Assembly (NCBI GenBank): GCA_003952965.2
Contig: CM025850.1
Coordinates: forward strand, 27,156,560 to 27,220,559
Direction: 5' to 3'
DNA: 64,000 bases
Origin: Morella rubra
Taxonomy: Eukaryota > Streptophyta > Magnoliopsida > Fagales > Myricaceae
The translations under genes and the position numbers were made by a program. Positions 63,201-64,000 of the stretch are shown piece after piece; the first letter of the stretch is position 1, and the number at the start of each line of letters is the position of its first letter. The notes under the pieces are model-generated. The model did not search any database and was not told where the DNA came from. It saw only the letters and a list, made by a program, of their open reading frames with translations.

Positions 63201-64000
63201 TCAGAGAAGAACAAATTTCTTTTGGTAGAAGATTATAGATTTCAGATCCTTGAAACAATGAGAGAACATATTGATGCTATTGCAAGAGAAGAGGGAGGGG
63301 GGGGGGGGGGGGGGGGGGGTGGAAGAGACCTATGATGAATGAGTTTCCAATAGAGTACGAAGCTTTGAAAAAATCTCGAACTTGCTTAGAGAGACTAGAG
63401 CTCATCTATGGAAAAATGAAGTTCAATCATGCACCTGGCCAGTGAGACTCAAGAATCTATTACAGGAAAGGACCATACTTTCACAGAAAAGGAGTCTATA
63501 TCAATCTAAATGTAATCAGGTTTTTTTTTTCTTTCCAATAAACAGAGCACAAAACAGTATGTTTTGTATGTTCTGAAGTCACAGAGGCACTGTTTATTGT
63601 CAGGACATTTCTGTCTTGCCGCACACTCGTATTTACCAATGGCTGTTGTTGACAAAGGGAAAACTCAGAACTGAAACTTCAACTAGGTTGATGTGTTGCA
63701 CTGACTTCCTTTCTTCTTTCTTCACATACTCTCCTAGGCCATTGAACTGATGGGTCATAACTTCTTCATAGTGCAAATTTAATAACAAAACAATCACACT
63801 TCATGTTCTCAAAATCAATTCTCCCCATGAAAAATTCCACACTAATAATGTCATATTTTGACATAACTGCAGGCGTCAAGTATGGCAATCAGGTTACAAG
63901 AGAATCAATTATTATGAAATGAAGACGATGAATTTGCCAGATTAGATTAAAAAAAACAAGATAACTATTCGACTAAAAGCTCCAAACCTAGGGCCACGAA
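57238..64000 (-). CDS. TH2: Thiamin monophosphate phosphatase TH2, right copy, cut by window edge
   Basis: Exons in transcript order, starting with exon 3, are 61226-61516, 60655-61069, 59944-60210 and 57238-57650. They encode the second part of the TenA domain and the whole HAD phosphatase domain, identical to the left copy. Exon 2 would lie at about 64195-64303 and exon 1 further out, so the visible part begins within intron 2. Whether exons 1-2 exist in this copy depends on how far the arm extends, which decides whether this is a complete second gene or a 5'-truncated fragment. Confidence 0.9.
63297..63319 (+). repeat. Poly-G tract, 23 G
   Basis: Mirror of the 14-C tract at 21561-21574, in TH2 intron 2. 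Homopolymers this long are prone to length error in sequencing and to slippage in replication, so the length difference alone does not show biological divergence. Confidence 0.95.

Larger units (their letters stand above)
42439..64000 (-). repeat. Right arm of the giant palindrome
   Basis: Reverse complement of 20880-42414, continuing past the window end. Differences from the left arm: 23 versus 14 bases in the poly-G/C tract, 3 bases in an A/T-run near 53490, 1 base in a T/A-run near 48490, and a cluster between 42920 and 44390 (a 13-base indel, a SNP in the LTR, 1-5 base indels and an (AT)n change). Confidence 0.97.

Noticed and set aside
20880..64000. The palindrome as the inverted repeat of a plastid genome
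   Set aside because: The arms carry nuclear genes with spliceosomal introns and copia sequence, are separated by only 24 bp, and contain no rRNA or plastid genes.

Overview
This window looks like nuclear DNA of a flowering plant, probably a eudicot. It is AT-rich, its genes have spliceosomal introns with GT-AG borders, it carries several LTR-retrotransposon remnants, and its recognisable genes belong to plant families: a P-class PPR protein, a two-domain TenA/HAD thiamin-phosphate phosphatase (TH2 type), a plastid-type protein and an R2R3-MYB of the MYB36/RAX group.

The dominant structure is a giant, nearly perfect palindrome. Bases 20880-42414 reappear in reverse complement at 42439-64000, around a 24-base spacer. 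The right arm runs off the window end, so the true arms are at least 21.5 kb. Each arm carries the TH2 gene (complete on the left, cut by the window edge on the right), a five-exon plastid-type protein gene, the MYB gene, and the 3' part of a copia element at the apex. Left order is TH2(+), plastid protein(+), MYB(-), copia(-); the right arm mirrors it. All mirrored reading frames away from the apex are identical. The differences I found are homopolymer lengths and a cluster of small indels within about 2 kb of the apex. The apex lies in a copia reverse-transcriptase gene at a 7-base inverted microhomology (TTGAAGA/TCTTCAA). The spacer reads on into the right arm as normal copia coding sequence and not into the left arm. 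This is the signature of fold-back copying, with the right arm as template and the left arm as copy. Whether it happened in the plant or during sequencing or assembly cannot be decided from sequence alone.

The left 20 kb, outside the palindrome, is older repeat-rich DNA. Bases 1-7532 form a nest: a TIR element (210-bp inverted repeats) contains a decayed copia element (921-7121), whose integrase is split by a solo-LTR-like element (3443-4721). A second copy of that solo-LTR family lies inverted at 9205-10499. Two possible exons of an unrecognised gene lie at 7596-8162. A PPR pseudogene with one frameshift and three in-frame stops lies at 13260-15142 on the minus strand. The TH2 gene starts at 17308, its first two exons outside the palindrome.

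No rRNA, tRNA, CRISPR array or prokaryotic operon was seen. The genes are independent nuclear genes with no evident shared pathway; their shared feature is joint duplication by the palindrome.
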